Below, piece after piece: positions 33,990 through 44,270 of a stretch of 64,000 nucleotides of DNA. A program made the translations under genes and the position numbers. The notes below the pieces were generated by a model that was given only the letters and a program-made list of their open reading frames with translations, made no database searches and had not been told where the DNA came from. Origin of the DNA: Choristoneura fumiferana (Eukaryota > Arthropoda > Insecta > Lepidoptera > Tortricidae); NCBI RefSeq assembly GCF_025370935.1, contig NC_133494.1:7651578-7715577 (forward strand), given 5' to 3'. Position 1 is the stretch's first letter. Each line of letters starts with the position of its first letter.

Positions 33990-34872
33990 ATTACCAAAGA
34001 ATTGATCTTTAAATAAATAAGACTTAAAGTAGCATTTTAAGGGAAGTAAGCTATATTTTGTTATCGTTTTAAAAAAACTATAAAAATATTTAAAGTTCAC
34101 ATTTTGTATGTTGATTAGTTGATTAGTTGTTTTGTATTCATACCCCTCTGTCACTTAATAAGCCACTCCGTCACAAATTTGTCCCCCTTGTAATGCCAAG
34201 TCAAAGGAGCATTTTATACATTTTGTTACAAATATTCACTAATATAACGTAATCTTCTATTTCATACTGAACATATATAGGTCTTTTCTAGATTTACAGC
34301 TTAATTTATTTCATAGCTTGTACAATATTTAAAAGTTAGCCGTCTTAATGAGCAAAAATGTGACGGAGTGGTATTAAATAACATTTTTTTAAACGTTGAT
34401 GAAAATAATTGTGTTCTGTGGAGCTAGATATAAATAAAAGAAAAAATTCTAGTTAGTTAAGCAATAAAAAGAATTGTGATTTGATTTTGCACGACGATTA
34501 ATAAATCAAAACATGTTTGTGACTGAGGTGTTTCTTTTTGGTAACCACTATGATAAAACTTGAAATAAAAAAATACATAAAAGTAATACTTCAATGTATT
34601 ATATGTTTCTGAACTTTGTGATAAATGCGTAACAATTTAAAATACATTTTATTTGAGAGAATAAACAATTATTATTTTTAAATCTAAAAATTAATCACTC
34701 CGATTGTCATGAAAAATGAGAACGACCCAATTTCCTTTCTCAACGGGAAATACTTATCTACATGTGTATTGATTTTAATAGCTTCCATTTGATAGAAATA
34801 ATGTAAATTTGCATGGAGAAATAAGGACGTTTTCGTTTCATTTTGTAATAATCTTAGTTAGTAATACGTGTA

Positions 34873-35007
34873 CAGTCGAGGTCAAAATATCTTTACACTT
34901 TGATACCTTGTCACTGTACGGCTTCTGACAGTTTTATATAATAATTCAAGCAAGAAGTGAGAGCGATAAGGTAGTAAAGTGTAAAGATATCTTTGATTTC
35001 GACTGCA
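34873..35007. mobile_element. MITE of the CAGTC group
   Basis: The termini CAGTCGAGGTCAAAATATCT then TTACACTTT are mirrored by AAAGTGTAAAGATATCTTTG then ATTTCGACTG. A TA precedes the left end; the right flank is CA, perhaps a mutated TA. 135 bp, non-coding. Confidence 0.75.
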
Positions 35008-35009
35008 CA

Positions 35010-35845
35010 TATATTGCTGCCGTCTGTTGCTAGTTGACAAAGGAGAAGCAACTTAAAAATACATAAGGAATAAGTATTACTGCAATTTTCTGCCGTCAAA
35101 GTGCAGCACTAGCACAAACCGTAAACAGTTTTTGATCATCTTAAATGTCGGTAGGACGCCATAATAATTTATTTCTATAATTTTTTTGGAAATAGTGCTC
35201 TATCGTTACTATCGAGTGCTATCGATGTAAATACCTATATCATGTTATTTTGTACTAATAGGTACTCTTTGGTCATGATCCGTCCTTCCTTTTCCTTCCT
35301 TCTTCGACTAGTTCGATTTCCACAAATTTCACATGTTATAAACCGTTTTTTCGGTGCCAATTTCACAAAATATGTTTACGTCCGTCACGTGTCACTACTT
35401 TAGAAAACAATTAAGACTAACTTAAAAAAATAGAAATCTAAAGAAATTAACAGAAATTAACGAAGAAAGTATGCAAGCCGCAATCACAAGACTTGACAGA
35501 TAAACTGTACTGACGTTTTAGTTTAGTATTATGGCAATGGTTTGCCATGCAAAGTGCATACAAAAGTTTTTTGTTCCTAGTTGCGCGAGACTGGCTTGAA
35601 ATGGCAATGACACTGACAGCGTGAAAACGTTTGATGTTTGTCATTATGAAATTCATTATTTGTTGTTTGTTGTACAAAATTATTATATGGCTGCAAATTT
35701 GTTTTCCTGTTGTAATTGGTGGGAAAAGGAAGTTCCTGGTAAATATAGAATGATTTTTGTTCGCCTTCATAAAAAGCACTATGTATTACTTTCTTATTAA
35801 TGTTATTATTATTTAAATTTGGCTCTACTTAATATATTTTTTATA
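35010..35845. other. Intron 1 sequence, nothing recognised
   Basis: A minus-strand frame of 110 codons (35447-35779) is the longest here, but it has no recognised domain, low-complexity composition and no splice context. I treat it as chance. Confidence 0.35.
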
Positions 35846-36012
35846 CTAGCTGTTGCCCGCGGCTTCGCCCCCGTTGCATTTTTTCTGTATTTTCTTCCAT
35901 AAAAACCTTCTCCAGACAGTAACGAACGCCACAAAAAAGAGTTAGCGAAATCGGACCAGTGGTTCCCGAGTTTTGCGCTTAGCAACACATTTTACGATTC
36001 ATTTTTATGGGG
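35846..36012 (-). mobile_element. Helitron-like 3' end, truncated, reverse
   Basis: CTAG at 35846-35849 is followed by CTGTTGCCCGCGGCTTCGCC, which in reverse gives a GC hairpin just upstream of a CTAG terminus, as in the elements at 18730-20305 and 49784-50872. The body has ACCAGTGGTTCCCGAGTTTT. No TC end was found, so the copy is 5'-truncated or its start has decayed. Confidence 0.5.
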
Positions 36013-36014
36013 CA

Positions 36015-36720
36015 ATTTGCCAATGTCAAGTAAAAGATAGTTAAGTTATAAAAAATGTCGGTTATTGTTCAGTAATATAATGCTATATAGTCCATCCCGT
36101 GACGGGTTATTAACTATCGGTCAATGAATATCCATAATTGGCCAGAAAATCATTGAACGTTGCCCAAGATGCACTACTCTTCCCCCAGACGGACCCAGCA
36201 GCTCTTGGGCACACAACGAGGTAACCCGACTTGCACTCCCTTGTTAATGTTACGAGACGCTAGTGCTATCACGGTGGTGACTGTCGTGACATGCATATTT
36301 TCTTTTTACTTATGGCACAGGCGGATCTATATTACCTAAGTAGTTATCTTTAATTTTAATTGGTGCTGTGTCTATTTTGGCTTCCGAAAATATTACAGTT
36401 ATTCTAAGCAAGTGACAACATCCCATTATAAGTTTTAAAAGTTTCTAGCCAATAGTGAAGAGGGTACCCCAAAATACATAAAAACTTTTGGGCTTTGTTT
36501 CGCTATCTAATTATGTTTGTTTCGAGACAGACGGGCTACTTGAATAGAGCTAAAAAGTTTCAGTGCCTATTCGATCTTTGTATATATCTGTCTTTATTAT
36601 TAGACCTCTCTGTCCTTTCCATTTTCGCAGACTAAGTCTGCACAATGCTGGAAAGGCGTACGAGCGAGTTTGCGTATAGCTCGGGTAGTTTTTTCGCCCG
36701 AGTGACGTTCACCGAACTTA
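36015..36720. other. Intron 1 sequence before the GC-rich MITE
   Basis: No gene or repeat assigned. Confidence 0.4.
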
Positions 36721-36933
36721 GACCCGGTCCAAACGGAGCGTTTTGCGCGCGAGAGCACTCGCGCGTTCCCGAGGTACTAGAGCTACATACACCCCGTCCA
36801 GATGCTCTCGCGCACTTCCATTAACGCGTGCATCTGGAAAGGGGCGTATGTAGCTCTAGTACCTCGGGAACGAGCGAGTGTCTACGCGTGAGTGCCCTCG
36901 CGTGCAAAACGCTCCATCTGGCCGGACAGGGTC
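36721..36933. mobile_element. GC-rich palindromic MITE, PIF/Harbinger-like (TTA duplication)
   Basis: The termini GACCCGGTCCAAACGGAGCG then TTTTGC are mirrored by GCAAAACGCTCC ... GGCCGGACAGGGTC. The inner arms match too (GTACTAGAGCTACATAC / GTATGTAGCTCTAGTAC). TTA lies directly outside both ends (36718-36720 and 36934-36936), the 3 bp duplication expected for PIF/Harbinger elements. It ends about 155 bp before Pde11 exon 2. Confidence 0.75.
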
Positions 36934-37088
36934 TTAGATGACACGTTATAATATTTTACCATACAATATGTGAATTTGCTCGTACCTACTTACGTCTGTC
37001 GGACACTTTAAACATTAGGACATGCTGATTGCTTGTTCTTGATATTTGCTTCGTTTCTATCAATTAAACCCCTTTTCCATTGTTGCAG

Positions 37089-37230
37089 GTCTACAGTTGC
37101 GCAGCATAGAAGAGCCGGCAGGTGGCGCGGGCGCGGGCATGCCCGCGACCACCTGCTACGACGCTGAGTGTGCGCGCACTGAGGCCTGGCTGGACGAGAA
37201 TCAGGAGTTTGTGCACGATTACTTCTTAAG
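37089..37230 (+). CDS. Pde11: Pde11 coding exon 2 (residues 20-67)
   Basis: The acceptor TTGCAG|GT precedes 37089 and the donor AG|GTTTGT follows 37230. Incoming phase is 1 and outgoing phase 2. It encodes a Gly/Ala-rich linker and then EAWLDENQEFVHDYFLR (residues 51-67), the short conserved helix at the N-terminus of PDE5/PDE11 proteins (vertebrate PDE5 has EAWLDDHWDFTFSYFVR here). GC content is far above the surrounding intron, as expected for coding sequence. The gene product hydrolyses cyclic nucleotides; fly Pde11 is reported to act on both cAMP and cGMP. The catalytic part is outside this window, so activity cannot be judged here. PDE5-like versus PDE11-like naming rests on my recollection of the insect protein. 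Confidence 0.85.
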
Positions 37231-37995
37231 GTTTGTATGCTTTTAACTGTAACATATGCGTAAATTGGGCTCAAATTGTTAACCTGTGCAATATTTTTAT
37301 GGATGTATCCGTCAACTTAAGTTTTGCGCCAGTTGGGAGTCAATTTTTAAAATAATGGATTAAGTTTAAAATATCATTGCAAACTGGAAAAAATATGAAT
37401 TTGAAATACGAATGATGTATTGTAAAATAAAATTACCAGCTTGGTTTATTTTCACAATGTGACTTAATAAATCACTTGCTCGTTTGCCATCCAGTCGAAT
37501 AAAATAAAATAAAATAAATAAATAATCAGCTCGTTGGACAGGAACTAAGGAGTTTGTGAATGATTTTTTCATGAGTATAAATTTAATCAAGTTATTATTA
37601 CTCAAAAAAATTAATTACTCTTTTGTAGGTGTCACACGGGTGGTTTTTTACTTTATCAACACCAACAACAACAATTTTAAATACTGTATGGATTCAGACG
37701 TTACTTTGCGGAGGTCCATGTTTAAAAGTAATAAGTAATATACGGATAATCTTAAAACAACGCAAGTGCGGCGGCTATTTGCATAGCTTGACCGCACTTC
37801 TTCAAGGCGGAATAAATCAGGATCATCCATTTTATTTTTCAGTTAAAAAATATTAGGATTTATTTTTAAAAACCTGTGGCGCTCTTTATTTTTTACATTT
37901 TGGTGTATTTACTGTCTCGCTTGTATCATGATTTCTAATTTTCTTGCTCATGCTAGGTACCATGATTATACGCTGATACGCAACACAGATACATT
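37231..37995. other. Start of Pde11 intron 2, nothing recognised
   Basis: Intron 2 runs 37231-42015. This first part is AT-rich with overlapping chance frames. Confidence 0.5.
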
Positions 37996-37998
37996 ATT

Positions 37999-38106
37999 CC
38001 AAACGATAAACGTTGGCCAAACGATGTAAATGTTGGCCAAATGACGAAAATGTTGGTCAAACGATATACTTAAATGTTGGTTAAACGATGTAAATATTGG
38101 CCAAAC
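37999..38106 (+). repeat. Minisatellite, about five units of 20 bp
   Basis: Units are CCAAACGATAAACGTTGG, CCAAACGATGTAAATGTTGG, CCAAATGACGAAAATGTTGG, TCAAACGATATACTTAAATG+TTGG and TTAAACGATGTAAATATTGG, then a partial CCAAAC. The ends CCAA/TTGG of each unit are complementary, so each could form a small hairpin. Confidence 0.85.
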
Positions 38107-38305
38107 TTGCACGAGGCACGTTGGAAGGTCTTATATTATGTCGAGAAATTAATATAATCAGCCATAACATATTTAACAGTCGATATTAATTATATTGACA
38201 GGTCACGCGTACTCGCAATTTTTTTTTATTCATTCACGTCAGAAGTTTTTTTTTCATAGCTAAAGAAAAAAGTGGTTTTGCTAATTTATAATTAGGTATT
38301 ACTTA

Positions 38306-38533
38306 CTAGCCGTTGCCGGCGACTCCATCCGCGTAGTATTCGTTTATCGATATACCGCAGGAACTATGCAATTTTCCTTGATAAAAACTATCCTATGTCC
38401 TTCCCGGGGACTCAAACTATCTGTACACCGAATTTCATCTAAATCGGTTCAGCGGTTTAGACGTGATTGAGTAACAAACATCCAAACATCCAAACATCTT
38501 CACAAGCTTTTCACATTTATAATATTAGTAGGA
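38306..38533 (-). mobile_element. Short Helitron-like element, complete, reverse
   Basis: Read in reverse it starts TCCTACTAATATTATAAATG and ends CGGCTAG, flanked by A and T on the + strand (A at 38305, T at 38534). It contains AAACCGCTGAACCGATTTAG, GATGAAATTCGGTGTACAG and a GC-rich end with CCGGC. 228 bp, non-coding. It shares its start with the element at 49784-50872. Confidence 0.7.
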
Positions 38534-38745
38534 TTTGATCAAATTCCTCAGGGATATGATCAATCAAGTCCCAGGAGATGATCGCGTTGTATCATTTCCC
38601 TTGCGGAATTCAGTGATTTGATCAAGTCTGCGAGCCGTTTTAGGGGAATGATAGAATTATAGCAATGGCCGATGGATTTCTTCGTTTCCCTTAGCGATTT
38701 GATCAAATCCCTGAGCTGTTCTAGGGAAAAGATAAAACGAATCAT
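38534..38745. repeat. Three degenerate units of about 80 bp
   Basis: GATTTGATCAAAT/GT recurs at about 38533, 38615 and 38697, each time followed by a CTGCGAG/CCTGAG..GTTYTAGGG-type block and an ATGATAGAAT or AAGATAAAAC end. The palindromic TTGATCAA core is conserved. Short open frames on the minus strand are a by-product. Confidence 0.5.
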
Positions 38746-38819
38746 TTAAGTCAATTCAATTTGAACATTTTACTTAACACGCCTAGTTTTTATCAAACCC
38801 CTATACATCATCATCATCA

Positions 38820-39067
38820 TTAAATAAATAAATAAATATCAAGGGACAATTCACACCAATTGACCTAGTCCCAAAGTAAGCTTAGCAAAGCTTGTGTTAT
38901 GGGTACTAAGCAACGGATAAATATAATTATATAGATAGATACATACTTAAATACATATTAAACACCCAAGACCCGAGAACAAACTTTCGTATTTTTGATA
39001 CAAATATCTGCCCCGACGCGGGAATCGAAGTAGTCAGGTTCTCTAACCACTAGGCCATCTGGTCGTC
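38820..39067 (-). repeat. SINE-A, reverse copy with a deleted B box
   Basis: It has the (AAAT)n tail, GGGACAATTCACACCAATTG, GTTATGGGTACTAAGCAACG, AGACCCGAGAAC and the head CTCTAACCACTAGGCCATCT then GGTCGTC. The stretch that should hold the B box is shortened (ACGCGGGAATCGAAGTAGTC), so this copy could not be transcribed by Pol III normally. Confidence 0.75.
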
Positions 39068-39330
39068 TAAAATATCATTAGCCTGTATACGTCCCACTGC
39101 TGGGCACAGGTTCTTTCTTGGGTGAGAGGGAATGTGAATTAGTCCCCACGCAGGCCCAGAGCGGGTTCGTATACTTCCTTGAATTTCTTCGCAGATATAT
39201 GCAGGTTTCCTCACGATGTATTCCTTCACCGAAAGGCTATCATTATCATAACTATTAAATGATATTTTGTACATACTTAAGTTCCAAAAATCTCATTGGT
39301 ACGAGCGGGGGATCAAGCTCGCGACCGCCG
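39068..39330 (-). repeat. SINE-B-related element, reverse, variant head
   Basis: The 3' tail in reverse (TATACGTCCCACTGCTGGGC, ACAGG) and the CAGGTTTCCTCACGATGT and CTTCACCGAAAG blocks match SINE-B. The head differs from the copy at 3896: it shows GTACGAGCGGGGGATCAAGC and GACCGCCGATTGACAGGC. It abuts SINE-A directly. Confidence 0.6.
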
Positions 39331-39739
39331 ATTGACAGGCTCTATACAGTTTTAGAAATACGTATTATTTAGTGACATGAAATAACAAGCATACAAAAAT
39401 ACAAAATATTTATTTGGTAATCATAAAGTAATATGTACATGTTACCAAAATGTCTTTGTATCTTCTAGAATAAATAATAAGTAAGTCAGGAAGCGTAACT
39501 CAGAACAAATTCTACACAAAAAGTGGCCATACCTAAAACCAAAACGACTTATGAATCAAATACGAATCAATTTCAAGGTTGCAAATAGACGTTCTTGTTG
39601 ATTGGTTAAAATTCAGAAACAAAGCAGGGATTGGTTGACTCGCGTGATGCAACGTCAGATGGCGTTCAGACGGATCACTTCTTATATGCTAACGTTTCAA
39701 TGACGTGTCATAATATTGATAATGGCAGCTTGTTTTTTA

Positions 39740-40060
39740 AGCGACTTAAAGGAAAAGGAGGAGGTTATCAATTCGGTTGTATTTTTTTGGCTGTTACCTA
39801 AGAACTCCGCCATTTATGAACCGATTTCAGAAAAAAAAAATTTCGTTTGTATAGGAATAGGTACCTCTAATTAAGTCTCATAGGCACAAAATCAGAATAT
39901 GATGATTGGATCCTAAGGAAATCGAGGGAACTCTTCAAATATTGTAGGGACACCTATGGTAATTTGGATATATTTAGTAGTGACTCGTGCATTTGCTCTT
40001 GAACATCATCATTTGATGAAGTGGAACTGATGATAAAGACAAGTGAAGACCACAGTTAAC
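39740..40060 (+). repeat. Rep-5 element, forward copy
   Basis: GGAAAAGGAGGAGGTTATCA then ATTCGGTTGTATTTTTT starts it. CCTAAGGAAATCGAGGGAAC, GTAGGGACACCTATGG and GATGAAGTGGAACTGATGAT follow. The reverse copy at 16690-17032 shares these in the opposite order. Confidence 0.5.
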
Positions 40061-40064
40061 CACC

Positions 40065-42015
40065 GGAGTTAGGTACTACTCAATAAAAAGTATTTCACGG
40101 GTTTAATTTAAATTCTTTAACACAGTTGCTAAGCAATTTATGCTCCTCGTAATGCATATGGTGAAATGGAACGGGTGCATCGGAAAAAGCAATCTTTCGG
40201 AAAAGGTGGTGAGCAGTTGACATTAAAAAATATAAAGACTGTTTGTACCTATTGTTTGGCCGATACAGTAAAGAGGAAAGTATGAAGAGGGGTGAGGAAA
40301 TTGTCATTTACATTAAATATGTGAGTTATAGACCACAAGACTTGATTTTGCATAATACTGACCATCTCCAACTGATAATGTATTCTTTTTTATTTATTTC
40401 TGTTAATTATTGTATATATTTTATTAATTTGTATAAATAAATTGCTATAATACCTAATGTATTTGAACATTTTTGAATATAAATCAAATTTTACGACTAT
40501 TTACTGGTGGAAAGTGATCCCTGGACATTTTAATTTTGCATTGTTCCTGAACCACTTCATAACACACGTTGGAATGATAATTTAGGGCTGTTCACAATAA
40601 AAAATGCGAAAATTTGACGTGAGCTCACTAAACTTGCAAAATGAATGTCAGTCAAAATTAAATGACGCGCATGCGCACATTAGCGCAGGACACGCTTAGG
40701 ACACGGTATGCGTGCTTATAGCGCAGTTACAATTCCTGACTTATTATTTGTTCGTAGAGGTATACGAGTTTCACTTCGAGACTTAAGAATTTCATATTAT
40801 TTCACATGTTTCACTGAAAACTTTTCAACACATTTAGTCTGCTTCATTAGGCTTCCATAGAGCATGTCTCAACTTGTTACAGTGAATATTTAACTTGAGT
40901 GCCGTACTTGTACTCGGTATTGAGTTTGTAACTTCTCACTCGTTAGCTCTTAAGTCCACCAACTTGATTTGCCAGTTTGTACAGTTTTCGACCGACTTTG
41001 TAATCTTTCGCCGTGTTCGGATACGTTGAAGTTTATTTTAAGCTCATTCGGCTCATTCCGCTAAATTACTAGACATTTTAAGAATATTAAAAGCGCCACA
41101 GGGATCGCTTTGGCTCCTTTATACGCATACGGAATCTGTTTACAAGATTCAAGTTATTTTAAGATGGAAGTTCGGATGTTTACTTTAGTCTCACACCCGT
41201 GTTCTCACAGGTGAGGTACAGAAAATAATTATACGTCCGCTAACATTTTATTCTTCGAAATCCACGGAAAAAATACATGACAAAGACTCGTTATGGATAA
41301 AACTACAAAGATATAGGGTCATAGTTTAATTACACAACAATGAATAATTTTAACGATGCCTTAAGTAAAGGGAACGTCACGTTGTGGTAAACAAATGGTA
41401 ACTACTTGATTGCTTGGAATTGTCTTGATCCACGCAACGACAAGAAAATGACAATGATAATTTTCTTGTTAAATGCATTAGTCCGTGTAAATCCAACTCG
41501 CTCTGGATCGTACTAAAAAAGGGCGGTGTGAACTGCTTGTTTACGATTTTCTGATTGCCGTTTATGTCGCTGTTTATTTCAACGAGTAGTAGTATCATGT
41601 TATTAGCATTGCTTCTAGTCTCCCTAGGTCCAGTCGACTTGTTAGTCTTCATCGGTCAGGAAAACATTACGGTACTCCTAAACTCAAAACCTTTTTATAA
41701 AATCAAGTGGTTTCATCTTTGGCTTTGAAATAATCGTGTTAATGAGTAGTAGAAGCGTTTCCATTTTACCCATGAAGTACCATGCTTTAGAAATATTTCT
41801 TCACAATTCTGGCTTCAGTTATGAAGTGCGGTATGTTTTTCACTTTAATGGGATGAATTTAAAATATACTCACCGTCCTGTGAATTAGGGATACGAGGCA
41901 CTCAAAGCGAGGATTCATTTTTCTCGAACTCGACCGCCGCGTCGAATTTCAATGGCCGGGAATTCGTATTATTTTTACCCTTTAAAGAAATGCTTTGAAA
42001 CGGTTTGTTTTGCAG
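40065..42015. other. Rest of Pde11 intron 2, nothing recognised
   Basis: Unassigned sequence up to the acceptor TTTGTTTTGCAG. No repeats of the window's families seen. A minus-strand frame at 41377-41652 has no family resemblance. Confidence 0.4.
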
Positions 42016-42126
42016 GAAAGCTACGCGGCAGGTCGTGGACGCGTGGCTGGTGTCTCATGCGACGCCGCCGAGTGCGGAGCTCGCTTCCCCTTCCCGGGCC
42101 GGCTCTGGGGCCACCACACCTGTGAG
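42016..42126 (+). CDS. Pde11: Pde11 coding exon 3 (residues 67-104)
   Basis: The acceptor TTTTGCAG|G precedes and the donor AG|GTGAGT follows. Incoming and outgoing phases are both 2, so the exon (111 nt) is a multiple of three and could be skipped without shifting frame. It encodes KATRQVVDAWLVSHATPP, then a Ser/Ala/Pro/Gly-rich linker ending GSGATTPVR. KATR..V.AW follows YFLR in PDE5 (KATREMVNAWF) and PDE11 proteins, so order and spacing are right. The last codon (Arg104) is completed by the next exon and starts the RKIS phosphorylation motif. GC content of about 70 percent contrasts sharply with the intron. Confidence 0.9.
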
Positions 42127-43249
42127 GTGAGTCCTGATAATACAGTATTGACACATATATTTCGCCATTCACGATAATGCCGTGGATTTTCTGACAAAAG
42201 TCACTTACAAGACGCATGGTTATATGTAGGTATACAGATGACTTCATATGATCTTCTACATTCGCTGCATCCGACTGAGCCCTACTGTTCTTGGCCAGTT
42301 CTTATAGGTCTAATCAAATCTTAGTTTAATTCAGCTCTGTGATCCATCCGTGACCTAAAATCAGGCCTTTTAAATTCGTATTACTACCCCGTTTTATTGC
42401 TTTTTATTTTCCAATATCTAACTGGAAGGTTACCTACCCAACAAGATTCATCCACAATGAGGTATAAATAGCCGGCCATGATAAGCAAAGCTAAGCCCCG
42501 TCATTGGATTCAACTCACGACGCGGGAGAAAACTCATAGAGAGCCAACCCGCCTGGGATTACTCCATGTTTGAGCTGCCACGTACACAAAGTGCGACCTT
42601 CATAAGGGTGTGACATGTTGACACGTGTTCTTTTGATTTCTGTCAAAACCATGCGTAAGTTTTGATTGCTCGACAGCCTAACAACAACTGGGGTGAATAT
42701 ATTTGACGTTAATATTAAGTTTTAGGATTTTATTCCGCTTGAAAATAGATATTTTCTTTTTAAACTTTTATTCATTGATGATGATGAGAGGACTTAAATG
42801 TGATGAGACTTTTTTACTTATAATTTAAATACTAGCAGACATTGTTATTCAAACTGCAGCAGAATTTTAGCATCAATCTTCAGGTTTGCGCTGATATTAT
42901 GCAAGAGCGTTTTCTTCCCTCCTTGTTCTATTCAAACATCTATAAATTTGTCTTATCCTCGATTTGGCAACCCTCTTTCTATCGACTCCATCAATCTTAT
43001 AGTTGGATCGTTAATGTAATACTGCTGTATGAATTTACTAAGACATTTCTCTGTTGCTTTTGCTTATGAATTTAAGTTGAGAAAGATAGGCTTTTTCCGG
43101 TTGTCATTTATTGCAATTGATTGTCTTTTTTTGGACGTCTTATTATTATACGTCGTCTTATTAGTATTCCAAGTTATTTTTTAATGTTTTAACCTCAATA
43201 CTATTTAGAAGTAACATTGCAATATGTCTCTTGAAAATATCGAAAAATA
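42127..43249. other. Pde11 intron 3, first part, nothing recognised
   Basis: Intron 3 runs 42127-46617. No gene or repeat seen here. Confidence 0.45.
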
Positions 43250-43292
43250 GTCGAACTTAGAATCTTCTCCTTTTTTTGAAGTCGGTTAAAAA
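43250..43292 (+). repeat. Rep-5 terminal fragment
   Basis: CTTCTCCTTTTTTTGAAGTC then GGTTAAAAAC matches the end of the copy near 17008-17032 (CCTCCTTTTTTGAATTC, GGTTAAAAA). Confidence 0.4.
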
Positions 43293-43814
43293 CAAGGAAA
43301 GCTGCTCAACAGATTTTCTTGTTTCTTTCTTTGCAAAAAAAAAAAACAAGGAATCCTATCTGTAATTATTCAACCGGCTATTGAATTAACTAATGCTGCA
43401 GCAAGCTTTATTGTAGTTTCACCAAGTGCCATTTAGGTTTGTTGGACAAAGCGTCGTGCCAAACGTCTCATAAGCGATGTTAGTCTATTTGGCGGTGGGA
43501 ATAGTCTCGATTATCGTCATAAAATCGCCTGTTCAATATTCTGTAGCATAGGTACATTTCGCATAGTTCCTACCCTTCCTACCCATGAGCTTTTACAAAC
43601 TGACCCCTCCTGCACTATGATACAGTCATATCTAAAATTGTGCATACTCGTACGTCTATAAGGTTTCTCGGACACATATTTTACAAGTTATTGTAGACTA
43701 CTATATTTATGAAACCTTGTTGTTGTTTTACATATTTTAGACGTGAATGTATGATTGAACTACTAAGCTTACGGAAAGTCACCGTTAACATAATACATAT
43801 TAATATATCATATA

Positions 43815-44043
43815 CTAGCGACCCGCCCCGGCTTCGCACGGGCAAAGTAAAAAAAAAAAACGGCCAAGTGCGGGTCGGACTCTCGTACGAAGGGTTCCGT
43901 ACCTATACAACATTAGACATTAGCATAAAATGGCAAAAAAAACACGTTTGCTGCCCATCTTAAATAATAATATGTTAATTTAATTTAATTATTTATTTTT
44001 AAAGGTCGAATAGTTTACGCGTGCGAAGCCGCGGGTAAACTAG
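43815..44043. mobile_element. Two Helitron-like CTAG ends facing outward
   Basis: CTAG at 43815-43818 is followed by CGACCCGCCCCGGCTTCGCA, a reversed 3' end. At the other side ACGCGTGCGAAGCCGCGGGT then AAACTAG ends at 44043 in the forward sense. Between them is a scrap with CGGCCAAGTGCGGGTCGGAC and GAAGGGTTCCGTACC, the Rep-1-like start. So two 3' termini flank 229 bp and no TC start is present. Confidence 0.5.
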
Positions 44044-44147
44044 TTAATTATAATCGCTGGAAAAATAATATTGATCATCAAATAATTGAACTGAAATTTG
44101 ACGATAATGATAAAATACAATTAATGAAATAAAAATAATAATCTCAC

Positions 44148-44245
44148 AAATTACACCAATTGACCCAGCCCCAAACTAAGCAAAGTTTGTTATATGGGTG
44201 CTAAACAACGGGTAGACATACATACACACATATACATACAGACAT
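44148..44245 (-). repeat. SINE-A fragment, reverse
   Basis: ACACCAATTGACCCAGCCCC, AAACTAAGCAAAGTTTG and TGGGTGCTAAACAACGGGTA are decayed SINE-A blocks, followed by (CATA)n and (TA)n. Confidence 0.55.
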
Positions 44246-44270
44246 ACATACATACTATATATATATATAT

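Larger units (their letters stand above)
32861..34371. repeat. Cluster of eight GTGAC(R)RAGTGG-type motifs
   Basis: Near-identical 12-mers lie at 32861 (GTGACGAAGGTG), 33422 (reverse form CACCTCTGTCAC), 33438 (CACCTTTGTCAC), 33457 (GTGACGAAGTGG), 33477 (GTGACGGAGTGG), 34143 (CCCCTCTGTCAC), 34163 (CCACTCCGTCAC) and 34360 (GTGACGGAGTGG). They occur in both orientations and surround the broken ORF at 33625-33989. I did not notice the motif elsewhere in the window. They could be protein-binding sites, subterminal repeats of a transposon, or ends of stacked copies. Confidence 0.6.

Noticed and set aside
35447..35779. 110-codon frame on the - strand
   Set aside because: No recognisable domain, AT-rich codons and no neighbouring exon or promoter signal.
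41377..41652. 91-codon frame on the - strand in intron 2
   Set aside because: No family match by eye and no splice sites in phase; probably chance.
41975..42247. 90-codon minus-strand frame over exon 3
   Set aside because: Shadow of the GC-rich coding exon on the other strand.
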